Assembly: GCF_034387475.1 (NCBI RefSeq)
Contig: NZ_JAXCIL010000001.1
Location: forward strand, 1,736,001 to 1,800,000
Direction: 5' to 3'
Origin: Pseudomonas sp. Teo4
Lineage (GTDB): Bacteria > Pseudomonadota > Gammaproteobacteria > Pseudomonadales > Pseudomonadaceae
DNA length: 64,000 nucleotides
The notes beneath the pieces are model-generated. The model was given only the letters and a program-made list of their open reading frames with translations. It was not told the origin of the DNA and searched no databases. Position numbers and translations under genes: made by a program. This document shows positions 26,120 to 34,914 of the stretch, piece by piece. Position 1 is the stretch's first letter; each line of letters starts with the position of its first letter.

Positions 26120-27412
26120 ATGACAGCAGCAATCCCCTCCGGGCGCTCACGCGCCAGCGCAATCTTTCGGGTGACTTCGGGCAACTTCCTCGAGCAGTTC
26201 GACTTCTTCCTCTTCGGCTTCTACGCCACCCAGATCGCCTCGGTATTTTTCCCTGCCAGCAGTGAATTCGCTTCCCTGATGATGACCTTCGCCGTATTCG
26301 GCGCAGGCTTTCTCATGCGTCCGCTGGGCGCAGTGGTGCTGGGCGCCTATATCGATGAGGTGGGCAGGCGCAAAGGCCTGATCGTCACCCTGTCGATCAT
26401 GGCCAGCGGCACGATCCTGATCGTGCTGGTCCCCGGCTACGAAACCATTGGCCTACTGGCCCCGGCCCTGGTGCTGGTCGGCCGCCTGCTGCAAGGCTTC
26501 TCGGCAGGCGCCGAACTGGGCGGCGTATCGGTGTACCTGGCGGAAATCGCCACGCCGGGCAACAAAGGCTTTTTCACCAGTTGGCAATCGGCCAGCCAGC
26601 AGGTGGCGATCATTGTTGCTGCAGCCTTGGGCTACGCCCTGAATCAATGGATGGCACCGGCCATGATTGCCGACTGGGGCTGGCGGATTCCGTTCTTCGT
26701 CGGCTGCCTGATCGTGCCGTTCATCTTCCTCCTGCGGCGTAACCTGGAAGAGTCCGAAGAGTATGCAGCGCGTAAACACCGCCCGGCCATGGCCGAGGTA
26801 TTCCGTACCCTGGTGCAGCACTGGACGACCGTGGTCGCCGGCATGCTGATGGTGGCGCTGACCACCACCGCGTTCTACCTGATCACCGTGTACGCACCCA
26901 CCTTCGGCAAGACCGTGTTGCACCTGAGCACCTCCGACGCCCTATTGGTGACGTTGCTGGTGGGGGTGTCGAACTTCATCTGGCTGCCGCTGGGTGGTGC
27001 TTTGTCCGACCGCATCGGCCGCCGGCCGGTGCTGATCGCCATGACCCTGCTGACCCTGGCGACGGCCTACCCGGTGCTCACCTACCTGGTGAACGCGCCA
27101 AGCTTCGCCCACATGCTGGAAGTGCTGTTGTGGTTGTCGTTCCTTTACGGCCTGTACAACGGCGCGATGATCGCCGCGCTCACGGAAATCATGCCGGTCG
27201 AAGTGCGGGTCGCCGGTTTCTCTCTGGCCTACAGCCTGGCAACCGCTGTCTTTGGCGGCTTCACCCCGGCCATTTCGACGTTCCTGATCCAGTACACCTC
27301 GGACAAGGCCGCCCCCGGCTACTGGATGAGTTTCGCCGCGCTCTGCGCGCTGTGCGCGACGCTCTACCTGTACCGCCGTTCGTCCGGCCGCCTGCAACCG
27401 GCGATGTCCTGA
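26120..27412 (+). CDS. MHS-family MFS transporter (citrate/tricarballylate symporter-like)
   Basis: A 430-aa proton symporter with 12 predicted membrane segments. Diagnostic parts are [22 protein letters not shown] in helix 1, [14 protein letters not shown] in loop 2-3 and [22 protein letters not shown] in helix 5, closest to the citrate/tricarballylate (TcuC, CitA) branch. The start is uncertain: the ATG at 26120 fits the family N-terminus, whereas the frame opens at 26051. It is followed after 25 bp by a periplasmic binding protein, probably co-transcribed. Confidence 0.85.
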   Translation: MTAAIPSGRSRASAIFRVTSGNFLEQFDFFLFGFYATQIASVFFPASSEFASLMMTFAVFGAGFLMRPLGAVVLGAYIDEVGRRKGLIVTLSIMASGTILIVLVPGYETIGLLAPALVLVGRLLQGFSAGAELGGVSVYLAEIATPGNKGFFTSWQSASQQVAIIVAAALGYALNQWMAPAMIADWGWRIPFFVGCLIVPFIFLLRRNLEESEEYAARKHRPAMAEVFRTLVQHWTTVVAGMLMVALTTTAFYLITVYAPTFGKTVLHLSTSDALLVTLLVGVSNFIWLPLGGALSDRIGRRPVLIAMTLLTLATAYPVLTYLVNAPSFAHMLEVLLWLSFLYGLYNGAMIAALTEIMPVEVRVAGFSLAYSLATAVFGGFTPAISTFLIQYTSDKAAPGYWMSFAALCALCATLYLYRRSSGRLQPAMS

Positions 27413-27437
27413 GCCAGCCCTTTTCGCGAGCGAGAAC

Positions 27438-28214
27438 ATGAACAGACTATTCAAACAGGCAGCCTTCGCCTTGCTGGCCACCTTTGGCCTTGGCAACGTA
27501 GCTCAGGCTGAAAACCTACGCGTCATGACCTCCGGTGGCTTCACCGCCGCCTACAAAGTGCTCGGCCCGACTTTTGCCCAGGCCAGCGGCAACACCTTGG
27601 ACACGGTGCTGGGCCCGTCGATGGGCAAAGCGCCCGAGGCGATCCCCAATCGTCTGGCCCGTGGCGAAAAGGCCGATGTGGTGATCATGGTCGGCTATGC
27701 GCTGGACGAGCTGATTCGCCAAGGCAAGGTCGACCCGGCTTCGCGGGTGGAACTGGCCGACTCGCGCATCGGCCTGGTGGTGCGCGCAGGCGCACATAAA
27801 CCCGATATCAGCACGGTGGAAGGCTTGAAGAAAACCTTGCTGGACGCGAAATCCGTGGCCTATTCGGATAGCGCCAGTGGCGTGTACATCGAAAACCAGT
27901 TGTTCAAGCGCCTTGGGATCGAGGACCAGCTCAAGCCAAAAGCTACGATGGTGCCGAAAATTCCAGTGGGCACCGTGGTTGCCAGCGGCGACTATCAACT
28001 GGGCTTTCAGCAGGTCAGCGAATTGCTGCCTGTGCCAGGCGTAAGCTTTGTGGCCAAGCTGCCGGAAGCGGTGCAGTCAGTCACCCGTTTCGCCGCCGGT
28101 ATTCCGGTCGACGCCCAACACCCGACGCAAGCCAAGGCCCTGCTACAGTACCTCGCCTCCCCGGCCGTCCAGGCGCAAGTGCAGGCCACCGGCCTGGACT
28201 CGGTCAGCCGCTGA
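27438..28214 (+). CDS. Periplasmic substrate-binding protein, ModA-like
   Basis: A 258-aa type 2 periplasmic binding protein. A signal peptide ends at NVAQA (residue 23). The mature part begins ENLRVMTSGGFTAAYKVLGP and has the ModA-family phosphate/oxyanion-loop-like segment and SDSASGVYIENQLFKRLGI. No ABC permease or ATPase is adjacent; instead it follows an MHS carrier, so it may deliver a carboxylate to that carrier or act as a sensor. The C-terminal 11 bases overlap the end of the convergent LysR gene. Confidence 0.8.
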   Translation: MNRLFKQAAFALLATFGLGNVAQAENLRVMTSGGFTAAYKVLGPTFAQASGNTLDTVLGPSMGKAPEAIPNRLARGEKADVVIMVGYALDELIRQGKVDPASRVELADSRIGLVVRAGAHKPDISTVEGLKKTLLDAKSVAYSDSASGVYIENQLFKRLGIEDQLKPKATMVPKIPVGTVVASGDYQLGFQQVSELLPVPGVSFVAKLPEAVQSVTRFAAGIPVDAQHPTQAKALLQYLASPAVQAQVQATGLDSVSR

Positions 28215-29109
28215 CCTGAGCCTTCATTTCCACCACCAGGCGCTCAAGCGCCAATGCCGCCGGGGTCAGCGTGCGACCCCGGCGTTTTATCAGCCCGACA
28301 CTGCGCATCACCTGGGGTTCGATCAACGCAACCCGTGTCAGGATCGGGTGATCGGTGGCCGGCATGGCCATCAGCGGCACGGCGGCAATGCCCAGGCCGG
28401 CCTCCACCAACCCGATCATCGTCGTCACGTGCCGGGTCTCGCAGATGCTCTGACGTTGCGGCACGATGCCGCTGAGCGCCTGATCAAGCAGAAAGCGATT
28501 GCCCGAGGTACGGCCCAGCGAGATGTAGTCCTGCTGGTAAAACTCCTCCCAGGTCACACTGGCGCGTCCCGCCAACGGGTGATCACGGCGACAGGCCAAG
28601 ACATAGGTTTCCTGCACCAGCGGCTCGAACTCGACATCGGCCTCCAGCGTACCCATGAAACTCAGGCCGAAATCCGCCTCGCCATCGACCACGGCGCTCA
28701 ATACATCGTGGGCGCTGGCATCCAGCACCTTGACCTTGATGCGCGGAAATTGCTGGTGGTAGTGCGCGACCACCCGCGGCATGAAGTAATAGGCCGCTGA
28801 CGGCACGCAGGCGATGGTGACGTGGCCAAGGCGGTTCGACGCCACTTCGCTGATGCCCAGCAAGGCGCTGTCCAGGTCGTCCAACAAGCGCTCGACACTG
28901 GGCATGAAGCCACGCCCGGCCTGGGTCAGGCTGACTTTGCGGGTAGTGCGTTCGAACAGCCGGACACCCAGCGCGTCTTCAAGCTTCTCGATGCGCCGGC
29001 TCAGGGCAGGCTGGGAGATCCGCACGGTTTCGGCGGCTTTGCGGAAACTGCCGTGGTCCACCAGCGCGCGGAAGGCTTGCAGGTCGTTGAGGTCGAAATT
29101 GATGGCCAT
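28204..29109 (-). CDS. LysR-family transcriptional regulator
   Basis: A 301-aa LysR protein. The HTH is FRALVDHGSFRKAAETVRIS followed by ALSRRIEKLEDALGVRLFERTTRK. The effector domain contains HVTIACVPSAAYYFMP near residue 92, a pattern frequent in CbbR/TcuR-like proteins. It converges on the binding-protein gene and overlaps it by 11 bases. The organisation suggests it controls the MHS carrier and binding protein, although it is not divergent from them. The ATG at 29109 was preferred to a GTG two codons upstream. Confidence 0.87.
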   Translation of the reverse strand: MAINFDLNDLQAFRALVDHGSFRKAAETVRISQPALSRRIEKLEDALGVRLFERTTRKVSLTQAGRGFMPSVERLLDDLDSALLGISEVASNRLGHVTIACVPSAAYYFMPRVVAHYHQQFPRIKVKVLDASAHDVLSAVVDGEADFGLSFMGTLEADVEFEPLVQETYVLACRRDHPLAGRASVTWEEFYQQDYISLGRTSGNRFLLDQALSGIVPQRQSICETRHVTTMIGLVEAGLGIAAVPLMAMPATDHPILTRVALIEPQVMRSVGLIKRRGRTLTPAALALERLVVEMKAQVSG

Positions 29110-29190
29110 AGGCACGCACTCAGGAACAGGCAGATTGATACGCCTATTCTATGAGTGCAGCCAATTAATGCAAAATGTAACAGAGCAGAA

Positions 29191-30348
29191 TCAGTCCAGG
29201 CCTTCAAGCAGGCCGTCGGCGCGCAGGACCTCGGCAATCACCGAATCGTCGACCGCATACACCCCTCGCGACGCCTTCCACACCAGTTTCTTCTGCTGCA
29301 GCGCGATCAGCGCCTGCTGCACGCCGGGCACCTCGACCTGAACGTCGTCCGCTTCGATGCCCGCCAGTGCCATGGCCTTGCCATACAGCGCCATGGTCGG
29401 CGCCTCGAAGGGCGCGTAGTCATCGCCCTTCACACTCATCACCCGAATCACCGCCGACTGGATCGGGGTCAGGCTGTGAATCACCTTCCTGAGGTTCGCA
29501 TTCAGCTCATCGGCCTGGGCACGCACAAGCTCGGCAAAGCGCGCGGGTATCGCGTCGGGTTCGATGACGAAATCGAAGCGGATCTCGTCTGCCGCCGCTC
29601 CCAGCAGCTCGGGGCGAAAGCCGCTTTCCTTGAAGAGCTGGAACACGTGCGCGGGGTCGAGCGCTCCAGCAAGGTCGACGTTGGCGCAGAACCAGTCGAT
29701 GAAGTCTTGGTCCAGGGTCGGGAACTGCACCATAGATGCGCCGAAAAATGCCTGGTCCTTACTGTTACGCAGCATCGCCAGCTTGTCCCGGTTCGAGCCT
29801 GTGCAGACTACACGCAGGCCATGGTGCCGGGAGCTGTTGAGCTCGTCCCTGGCCGCCTTGAGCGCAAACAGCGCGGCCACGCCTTCGTCCGTGGTGATCG
29901 CATGCTGCGCTTCGTCGATCATCAGGACGATGATCTTCTTCGACTCGTCGGACAGTGCCACCAGCGCGGCGGTCAAGTCGATGTCCTTGCCCAGGCCAAT
30001 CTTGTCCAGGCTGAAATTCAAGCCGCCAACCACCACCTTCTCCATGCCCGACGACCTGGCCAGCCGGGTGATGAACCCCTCGTTTCGCCCGACGGCTTCG
30101 CGCACTGCCTCGACGATGACAAGCCCCGGGTCTTTTTTCAGGTCTTTCCACAAATCGGCATACAGAACGATCGCCCCGGCTGCCTCCAGGGCGGGACGCA
30201 GGTCTTCACGGGCGAAGGTGGATTTACCGGTCCGCCGTGGCGCCGCCAGGAATACGCCCGAGCTGGCCGCACTGCCCACGGCGACCTGCAAAATCAGCTT
30301 CGAGAGCCGCGCAGCCAGGGCTGGGCGATGGTAAAGGGTTTCGCTCAT
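29191..30348 (-). CDS. ORC/Cdc6-like AAA+ ATPase with C-terminal winged helix
   Basis: A 385-aa P-loop ATPase. A degenerate Walker A, APRRTGKST, is at residues 36-44; Walker B LMIDEAQ is at 142-148; and a sensor-1 like segment CTGSNRDKL is near 182-190. The C-terminal 95 residues, starting SLTPIQSAVIRVMSV, look like a winged-helix DNA-binding domain. This is the layout of archaeal-type ORC/Cdc6 and of related ATPases found on mobile elements and in defence loci. No signal peptide or membrane segment is seen. Its promoter region carries seven TATA(G/T) elements at helical spacing (30370-30449), a candidate self-binding array. Neighbours are a 55-aa membrane peptide and a caspase-hydrolase fusion. 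Function is unknown. Confidence 0.8.
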   Translation of the reverse strand: MSETLYHRPALAARLSKLILQVAVGSAASSGVFLAAPRRTGKSTFAREDLRPALEAAGAIVLYADLWKDLKKDPGLVIVEAVREAVGRNEGFITRLARSSGMEKVVVGGLNFSLDKIGLGKDIDLTAALVALSDESKKIIVLMIDEAQHAITTDEGVAALFALKAARDELNSSRHHGLRVVCTGSNRDKLAMLRNSKDQAFFGASMVQFPTLDQDFIDWFCANVDLAGALDPAHVFQLFKESGFRPELLGAAADEIRFDFVIEPDAIPARFAELVRAQADELNANLRKVIHSLTPIQSAVIRVMSVKGDDYAPFEAPTMALYGKAMALAGIEADDVQVEVPGVQQALIALQQKKLVWKASRGVYAVDDSVIAEVLRADGLLEGLD

Positions 30349-30369
30349 TTCGGTCCTTGAACACAGGCC

Positions 30370-30449
30370 TATAGGAAATTATAGAGCGATTATAGAGCAA
30401 TTATATAAACCTGTGTTTCGTTCTATAGCCAATTATAGAGCGACTATAG
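30370..30449. repeat. Helically phased TATAG repeat array
   Basis: TATAG or TATAT pentamers start at 30370, 30380, 30391, 30402, 30424, 30434 and 30445. Only the slot near 30413 is missing. Average spacing is 10.7 bp, one DNA turn. Several are part of a longer unit ATTATAGAGC. It lies 22-101 bp upstream of the AAA+ ATPase start codon and is clearly more AT-rich than its surroundings. It is a likely operator, iteron set or bent-DNA element. Confidence 0.75.
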
Positions 30450-30566
30450 AAAGCATTGCCGCGACAGATAAGAGTACATTCGTACTCCTGCAATATCGAC
30501 GCTGCAAAAATGGATCCAAAGCGTTAAGGTAGACGCCAGGCAATTCCAACCGCCATGGAGCCCGTC

Positions 30567-30734
30567 ATGACTACCCTCTCCCGCCTCAGCTTGCTGATCC
30601 TGATCGTCGGCATGGTTCTGGGCGACATCATCGTGGCCAGTGTGGGCCTGGTGGGACTGTGCGGCGCCGCAGTCTACTTCACACTGCAGCAGGACGCCGA
30701 GGTTGAGGCCACCAAGCCCGAGTTCCTCGCTTAG
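30567..30734 (+). CDS. Small membrane protein (55 aa)
   Basis: A 55-aa peptide with a continuous hydrophobic core from about residue 5 to 40 (LSLLILIVGMVLGDIIVASV and beyond), long enough for one long or two short membrane helices, and an acidic tail (QQDAEVEATKPEFLA). A GGAG sits 6 bases before the ATG; an in-frame ATG 12 bases earlier lacks one. The stop overlaps the stop of the convergent caspase-hydrolase gene. It lies between that gene and the AAA+ ATPase array. I do not recognise a family. Confidence 0.6.
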   Translation: MTTLSRLSLLILIVGMVLGDIIVASVGLVGLCGAAVYFTLQQDAEVEATKPEFLA

Positions 30735-32491
30735 GGAACCGTGTTGCCGATCAAGTTCGCCGGCCCCACGATTGTCGGGCTCTGGTCATACCCCAGGTCG
30801 GCGAGCAGCTTGCCTGTCTGGCGAATCAACGCCTTGAAGGATGGTCGCTTTTTGGCTGCGCGCAGTGTCTGGGCCAGGGTGTAGGTGAAGGCGCCATACG
30901 AGGTCACACCGTGACGGTATTCGTATGACAGCTGAGACTCACCGCATGCATACATGAGAATGGGCAGGTAGGGGCCGTCGTGGTCGTAGGCCTTGCGGCG
31001 TTTATCGTAAAGCTTGTCATCATAACCACGCACCGCAATCGACTGGCCGAGGCGACGAATACCCAAGCGGTTGCTGATGGTATTGGCGCTCTCGGCCAAA
31101 TGCGTGTTCTTGCGCGCCTTCTTCACCCAGTCACGCTCGACCCACATCTGCAGTTCAGGCTCCCAGCGCAGCGCACGATGGCGGATGTCATCCGGCGGCA
31201 CCAGCCCTCGGGCACGCCGGGCCCCATCGCGGGTCATGCCACCGGAGTGGCAGCAGTCGAAAATCGTGATGAACTGCGTGCCGTAGGGCAACTGGATATA
31301 GAGGTCGCGGAAATCGTTGTCGAGAATCGCGTGTTCCGGCGTCCAGTCGAAATCCCACGGGCACAGACATTCGTCGATGCGATCCGCCTCGCCGGTCGCG
31401 TTGGTATTGGGTATCTGTGCACCATGCCCGGAATAGAAAAGCACCCGGCGGTCGCCGTCCTGTGCGTCATCCAGCAGCCAGTGCAGGCGCTCGCGAATGC
31501 CTGCGGCGGTAGCTCGCTCATCCAGCACCACACGAATGTCATCTGCAGCGAACTTCGACTCTTGCAACAACGCACTCATCAGAAAGACGTCATTGACGCA
31601 GCCTTCAAGGCGGTCCTCGGGGTTGGGGTAGTTGTTGATGCCAATCAGCAGCGCCTTGTCTTTCGTGCGACGCACCGCACGCCCCTTGGATACGGCAATG
31701 GACAGTGACTTGTCGACGACGGCGAGCCGCTTGTCGAAGCCTTTGGAAACGCCGGTCTGCAACAGCGGCCCCCACACATTGGCCACGGTTTCGCTCTGGC
31801 CCAGGTAATACGTGGCATCGTGGTTCAGCACGTCACCCGGCTTGTCGAACGGCGTCATCACTTGAGTGAAATTCGTATCGCGCAAGAACAACGGTGCCGT
31901 GAATACGTGATCATGTTCGTTATAAAGGTGGTACCACTTGCGTGCCCCGGGGATACCTTCGATGCGGCCACCAAAGGTCTCACGCACCGCAGGGTTGCCA
32001 ATTTGCGAACCAAACGTGATCAGCACCCGCTTGTTCATCAGCGATGAATTTCTGCGGAATGTATCGTAAGCGACCAAAGACCCCAGGCTGTGCGCACAGA
32101 CAATGTCGGGTTGCGAGCCCTGTATATGGTGGGTCAAATCGTTGCGCAGCCTGGTCCGCAGCGCTTCGTCCGCAGCCCACTGGGCCACCATGCCAGCGGT
32201 CCAGCGCAGTCGATCAGGGAACTGGCCAATGCCACGGCTGCGTCGAAACAGATCACCCACCGAATGGATCACCGAACTTGTGAGCAGGCGCAGCGTCGCA
32301 TCGGCAATTTCCGGTGCGCCGAGATTGGCGGCGGCAAAGCGCGCGTCATATTCGAAGAAGTCCAACTCGATGTCGGCCCCCGGCGCCACCCGAGACACCG
32401 CATCGGCAATTGCCCGATGCCAGGAGGATTCAAAATTATCGTCTGCTTCTTCGCGGCCGATGCCATGCACACACAGAATCTTGATTGTCAT
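30731..32491 (-). CDS. Alpha/beta-hydrolase - caspase (peptidase C14) fusion
   Basis: A 586-aa two-domain protein. Residues 1-250 resemble an alpha/beta hydrolase/lipase-like domain: it begins IKILCVHGIGREE and has the nucleophile elbow AHSLGSL with Ser135 and a late histidine candidate in NEHDHVF (His193/195). Residues about 275-586 are a caspase-like (metacaspase) domain opening KALLIGINNYPNPEDRLEGCVND. It carries the catalytic histidine in FYSGHGAQ (His356) and cysteine in FDCCHSGG (Cys414). No signal peptide or membrane anchor is visible. Bacterial caspases act in regulated cell death and in defence; what activates this one, and whether the hydrolase is active, are unknown. It is divergent from etfB across a 400-bp AT-richer gap. 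Confidence 0.85.
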   Translation of the reverse strand: MTIKILCVHGIGREEADDNFESSWHRAIADAVSRVAPGADIELDFFEYDARFAAANLGAPEIADATLRLLTSSVIHSVGDLFRRSRGIGQFPDRLRWTAGMVAQWAADEALRTRLRNDLTHHIQGSQPDIVCAHSLGSLVAYDTFRRNSSLMNKRVLITFGSQIGNPAVRETFGGRIEGIPGARKWYHLYNEHDHVFTAPLFLRDTNFTQVMTPFDKPGDVLNHDATYYLGQSETVANVWGPLLQTGVSKGFDKRLAVVDKSLSIAVSKGRAVRRTKDKALLIGINNYPNPEDRLEGCVNDVFLMSALLQESKFAADDIRVVLDERATAAGIRERLHWLLDDAQDGDRRVLFYSGHGAQIPNTNATGEADRIDECLCPWDFDWTPEHAILDNDFRDLYIQLPYGTQFITIFDCCHSGGMTRDGARRARGLVPPDDIRHRALRWEPELQMWVERDWVKKARKNTHLAESANTISNRLGIRRLGQSIAVRGYDDKLYDKRRKAYDHDGPYLPILMYACGESQLSYEYRHGVTSYGAFTYTLAQTLRAAKKRPSFKALIRQTGKLLADLGYDQSPTIVGPANLIGNTVP

Positions 32492-32891
32492 AGCCGTTGC
32501 TCTTCAGTGGCGTATTCGAAATATCCAGTTCCGACATTCGCTGCTGTTCTGTTTAGCAACCTACGGCCACGTCGAACCTTGCGGCGACGTCTGGTGCACC
32601 CGACAAACAACTCCACTACAGCAACTTAGAATCCACGATAGAACAAGAAGCTACGACGCTCATATTGTTTGGAAATAAAAGACCTACAGCCAATTCTTCA
32701 CGCCAAAACTTGAATTTCACGACATCAACCATCGATGTGTTGAACAATTACAAACTTGCGCAACACGCGGCAAAATCCGGAAGCACCCCGCTAGTCGATA
32801 TGGACGATCCGCACACCCACGGGCACCGGTATCGTCGCATACAGGCAGGCACCCCGCCCGCCTCCCCAAGATGCCTATGACTGGAGGGCCT
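32492..32891. other. 400-bp AT-richer intergenic region
   Basis: Between the divergent caspase-hydrolase and etfB genes. The part from about 32590 to 32770 is noticeably richer in A+T than the flanking genes and includes several TTGTTT/ATAAAA-like promoter candidates. I see no convincing coding frame; those present lack ribosome sites and protein-like composition. It may mark the edge of an inserted segment. Confidence 0.45.
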
Positions 32892-33644
32892 ATGAAGGTA
32901 CTGGTAAGCATCAAGCGTGTGGTCGACTACAACGTCAAGGTTCGCGTCAAGGCGGACAGCAGCGGCGTCGACCTGGCCAACGTCAAGATGGCCATGAACC
33001 CCTTTTGCGAAATCGCCGTTGAAGAAGCGGTGCGGTTGAAGGAACAAGGCGTCGCCACTGAAGTGGTCGTGGTCAGTGTCGGTCCGGCCGCCGTCCAGGA
33101 GCAGCTGCGTACCGCACTAGCCCTGGGTGCCGACAGCGCCATCCTGGTCGAAGCCGCTGACGAGCTGAATTCGCTGGCTGTGGCCAAGGCGCTCAAGGCC
33201 GTTGTCGACCAGGAGCAGCCTCAGCTGGTCATCCTCGGCAAGCAGGCCATCGACAGTGACAACAACCAGACCGGCCAGATGCTGGCCGCGCTGACCGGCT
33301 ACGCCCAAGGCACCTTCGCCTCCAAGGTCATCGTTGCTGGCGACAAGCTGAACGTCACCCGTGAAATCGACGGCGGCCTGCAGACCGTATCGCTGAACCT
33401 GCCGGCAATCGTCACCACCGACCTGCGCCTGAACGAGCCGCGCTACGCGTCGCTGCCGAACATCATGAAGGCCAAGAAGAAGCCGCTTCAGAGCGTCACT
33501 GCAGACGCGCTGGGCGTATCGCTCGCCTCCACCAACAAGACCCTGAAAGTCGAAGCGCCTGCTGCCCGCAGCGCTGGTATCAAGGTCAAGTCGGTGGCCG
33601 AACTGGTCGAGAAGCTGAAGAACGAAGCGAAGGTAATCCAATGA
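32892..33644 (+). CDS. etfB: Electron transfer flavoprotein beta subunit
   Basis: A 250-aa ETF beta chain. It begins [20 protein letters not shown], has [18 protein letters not shown], and the AMP/signature segment [23 protein letters not shown] near residue 115. A GGAGG lies 3-8 bases before the ATG. The stop overlaps the etfA start (ATGA). It accepts electrons from acyl-CoA dehydrogenases and passes them through ETF-quinone oxidoreductase, which is not encoded here although in P. putida genomes it commonly lies beside etfBA. The position next to a steroid cluster rich in acyl-CoA dehydrogenases suggests an accessory copy. Confidence 0.95.
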   Translation: MKVLVSIKRVVDYNVKVRVKADSSGVDLANVKMAMNPFCEIAVEEAVRLKEQGVATEVVVVSVGPAAVQEQLRTALALGADSAILVEAADELNSLAVAKALKAVVDQEQPQLVILGKQAIDSDNNQTGQMLAALTGYAQGTFASKVIVAGDKLNVTREIDGGLQTVSLNLPAIVTTDLRLNEPRYASLPNIMKAKKKPLQSVTADALGVSLASTNKTLKVEAPAARSAGIKVKSVAELVEKLKNEAKVIQ

Positions 33645-34597
33645 CTATCCTGGTTGTCGCTGACCTTCTACAAGGTCCTGAAAACGCTGCCGTAGCCCCG
33701 GCCACCCTGAACACTGTCGCCGCTGCTGCCAAGATCGGTGGTGATGTGCACGTGCTGGTCGCAGGCACAAACGTCGGTGGCGTTGCCGAGGCTGCCGCCA
33801 AGATCGCTGGCGTGGCCAAGGTGCTGGTGGCCGATAACGCTGCCTACGCCCACGTGCTGCCGGAAAACGTCGCGCCGCTGATCGTTGCTCTTGTTGAACA
33901 AAGCGGGGCCTCTGGTTATAGCCACGTGCTGGCACCGGCCACCACCAACGGCAAGAACATCCTGCCACGCGTTGCCGCGCTGCTGGACGTCGACCAGATC
34001 TCCGAGATCATCTCGGTGGAATCGGCCGACACCTTCAAGCGCCCGATCTACGCCGGTAACGCCATTGCCACCGTGCAATCGAGCGCTGCGGTCAAGGTCA
34101 TCACCGTGCGTACCACTGGCTTCGACGCCGTATCTGCCGAAGGTGGTTCGGCTGCCGTCGAGGTCGTCGGTGCTACCCATAACGCTGGCATCTCCGCTTT
34201 CGTTGGCGAAGAGCTGGCCAAGTCCGACCGCCCAGAGCTGACTGCAGCCAAGATCGTCGTTTCCGGCGGCCGCGGCATGGGCAACGGTGACAACTTCAAG
34301 CACCTGTACAGCCTGGCCGACAAGCTCGGCGCTGCCGTCGGTGCCTCGCGCGCTGCGGTCGACGCAGGCTTCGTGCCGAACGACATGCAGGTCGGCCAGA
34401 CCGGCAAGATCGTCGCGCCACAGCTGTACATCGCCGTCGGTATCTCCGGCGCGATCCAGCACCTGGCGGGCATGAAGGATTCCAAGGTGATCGTCGCAAT
34501 CAACAAGGATGAAGAAGCGCCGATCTTCCAGGTGGCGGATTACGGCCTGGTCGCTGACCTGTTCGAGGCCGTGCCCGAGTTCCAAGGCCAGCTGTGA
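33641..34597 (+). CDS. etfA: Electron transfer flavoprotein alpha subunit
   Basis: A 318-aa ETF alpha chain. The FAD-binding C-terminal domain is complete: [15 protein letters not shown] near residue 205, [44 protein letters not shown], and [22 protein letters not shown]. The gene overlaps etfB by four bases, giving equal chain production. A perfect-arm REP hairpin closes the operon. It is the last gene before the steroid block and is free of frame breaks. Confidence 0.95.
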   Translation: MTILVVADLLQGPENAAVAPATLNTVAAAAKIGGDVHVLVAGTNVGGVAEAAAKIAGVAKVLVADNAAYAHVLPENVAPLIVALVEQSGASGYSHVLAPATTNGKNILPRVAALLDVDQISEIISVESADTFKRPIYAGNAIATVQSSAAVKVITVRTTGFDAVSAEGGSAAVEVVGATHNAGISAFVGEELAKSDRPELTAAKIVVSGGRGMGNGDNFKHLYSLADKLGAAVGASRAAVDAGFVPNDMQVGQTGKIVAPQLYIAVGISGAIQHLAGMKDSKVIVAINKDEEAPIFQVADYGLVADLFEAVPEFQGQL

Positions 34598-34604
34598 ATG
34601 TAAG

Positions 34605-34672
34605 GGCCTCATCGCCGGCAAGCCGGCTCCTACACCTAACCTTGTGGGAGCCGGCTTGCCGGCGATGAGGCC
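34605..34672. repeat. REP-type inverted repeat closing the etfBA operon
   Basis: Near-perfect arms GGCCTCATCGCCGGCAAGCC and GGCTTGCCGGCGATGAGGCC, extended by GGCTCC/GGAGCC, form a long hairpin 8 bp after the etfA stop. This is the most regular REP element in the window. Confidence 0.85.
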
Positions 34673-34694
34673 ACTCAGAACACCCCCTCAGGCT

Positions 34695-34868
34695 TCAACG
34701 CACCCCAGGCCAACCCTGAAAGCTCGGCATGATGCTCATGCACCCGGGAATATGCCTGCACGCCTTGGCCCCGGCAGACTCCGGCGGTGCCGATGCCAAC
34801 AACGTCAGGCCAATGATCAAGGCCACGGACAACGGCACGCAGTACATCAGAACGCTCTGTATCTTCAT
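34695..34868 (-). CDS. Small predicted exported peptide (57 aa)
   Basis: A 57-aa peptide. An N-terminal hydrophobic stretch (MKIQSVLMYCVPLSVALIIG) with a possible cleavage after LLASA resembles a signal sequence, leaving a short tail with two cysteines (KACRHIPGC). The Shine-Dalgarno GGAGG is 5 bases before the ATG. It lies 46 bp downstream of kshA on the same strand, so it may share its transcript. No family is recognised; a competing open frame across the same bases lacks a ribosome site. Confidence 0.5.
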   Translation of the reverse strand: MKIQSVLMYCVPLSVALIIGLTLLASAPPESAGAKACRHIPGCMSIMPSFQGWPGVR

Positions 34869-34914
34869 CTCGACCTCCGCCCCCGCCAGGCGAGCTGGCG
34901 GGGTGCTGCGTCAC

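Noticed and set aside
34675..34914. 79-aa gene next to kshA
   Set aside because: It has no ribosome site and a composition unlike protein; the overlapping 57-aa frame with a Shine-Dalgarno and signal sequence is better.
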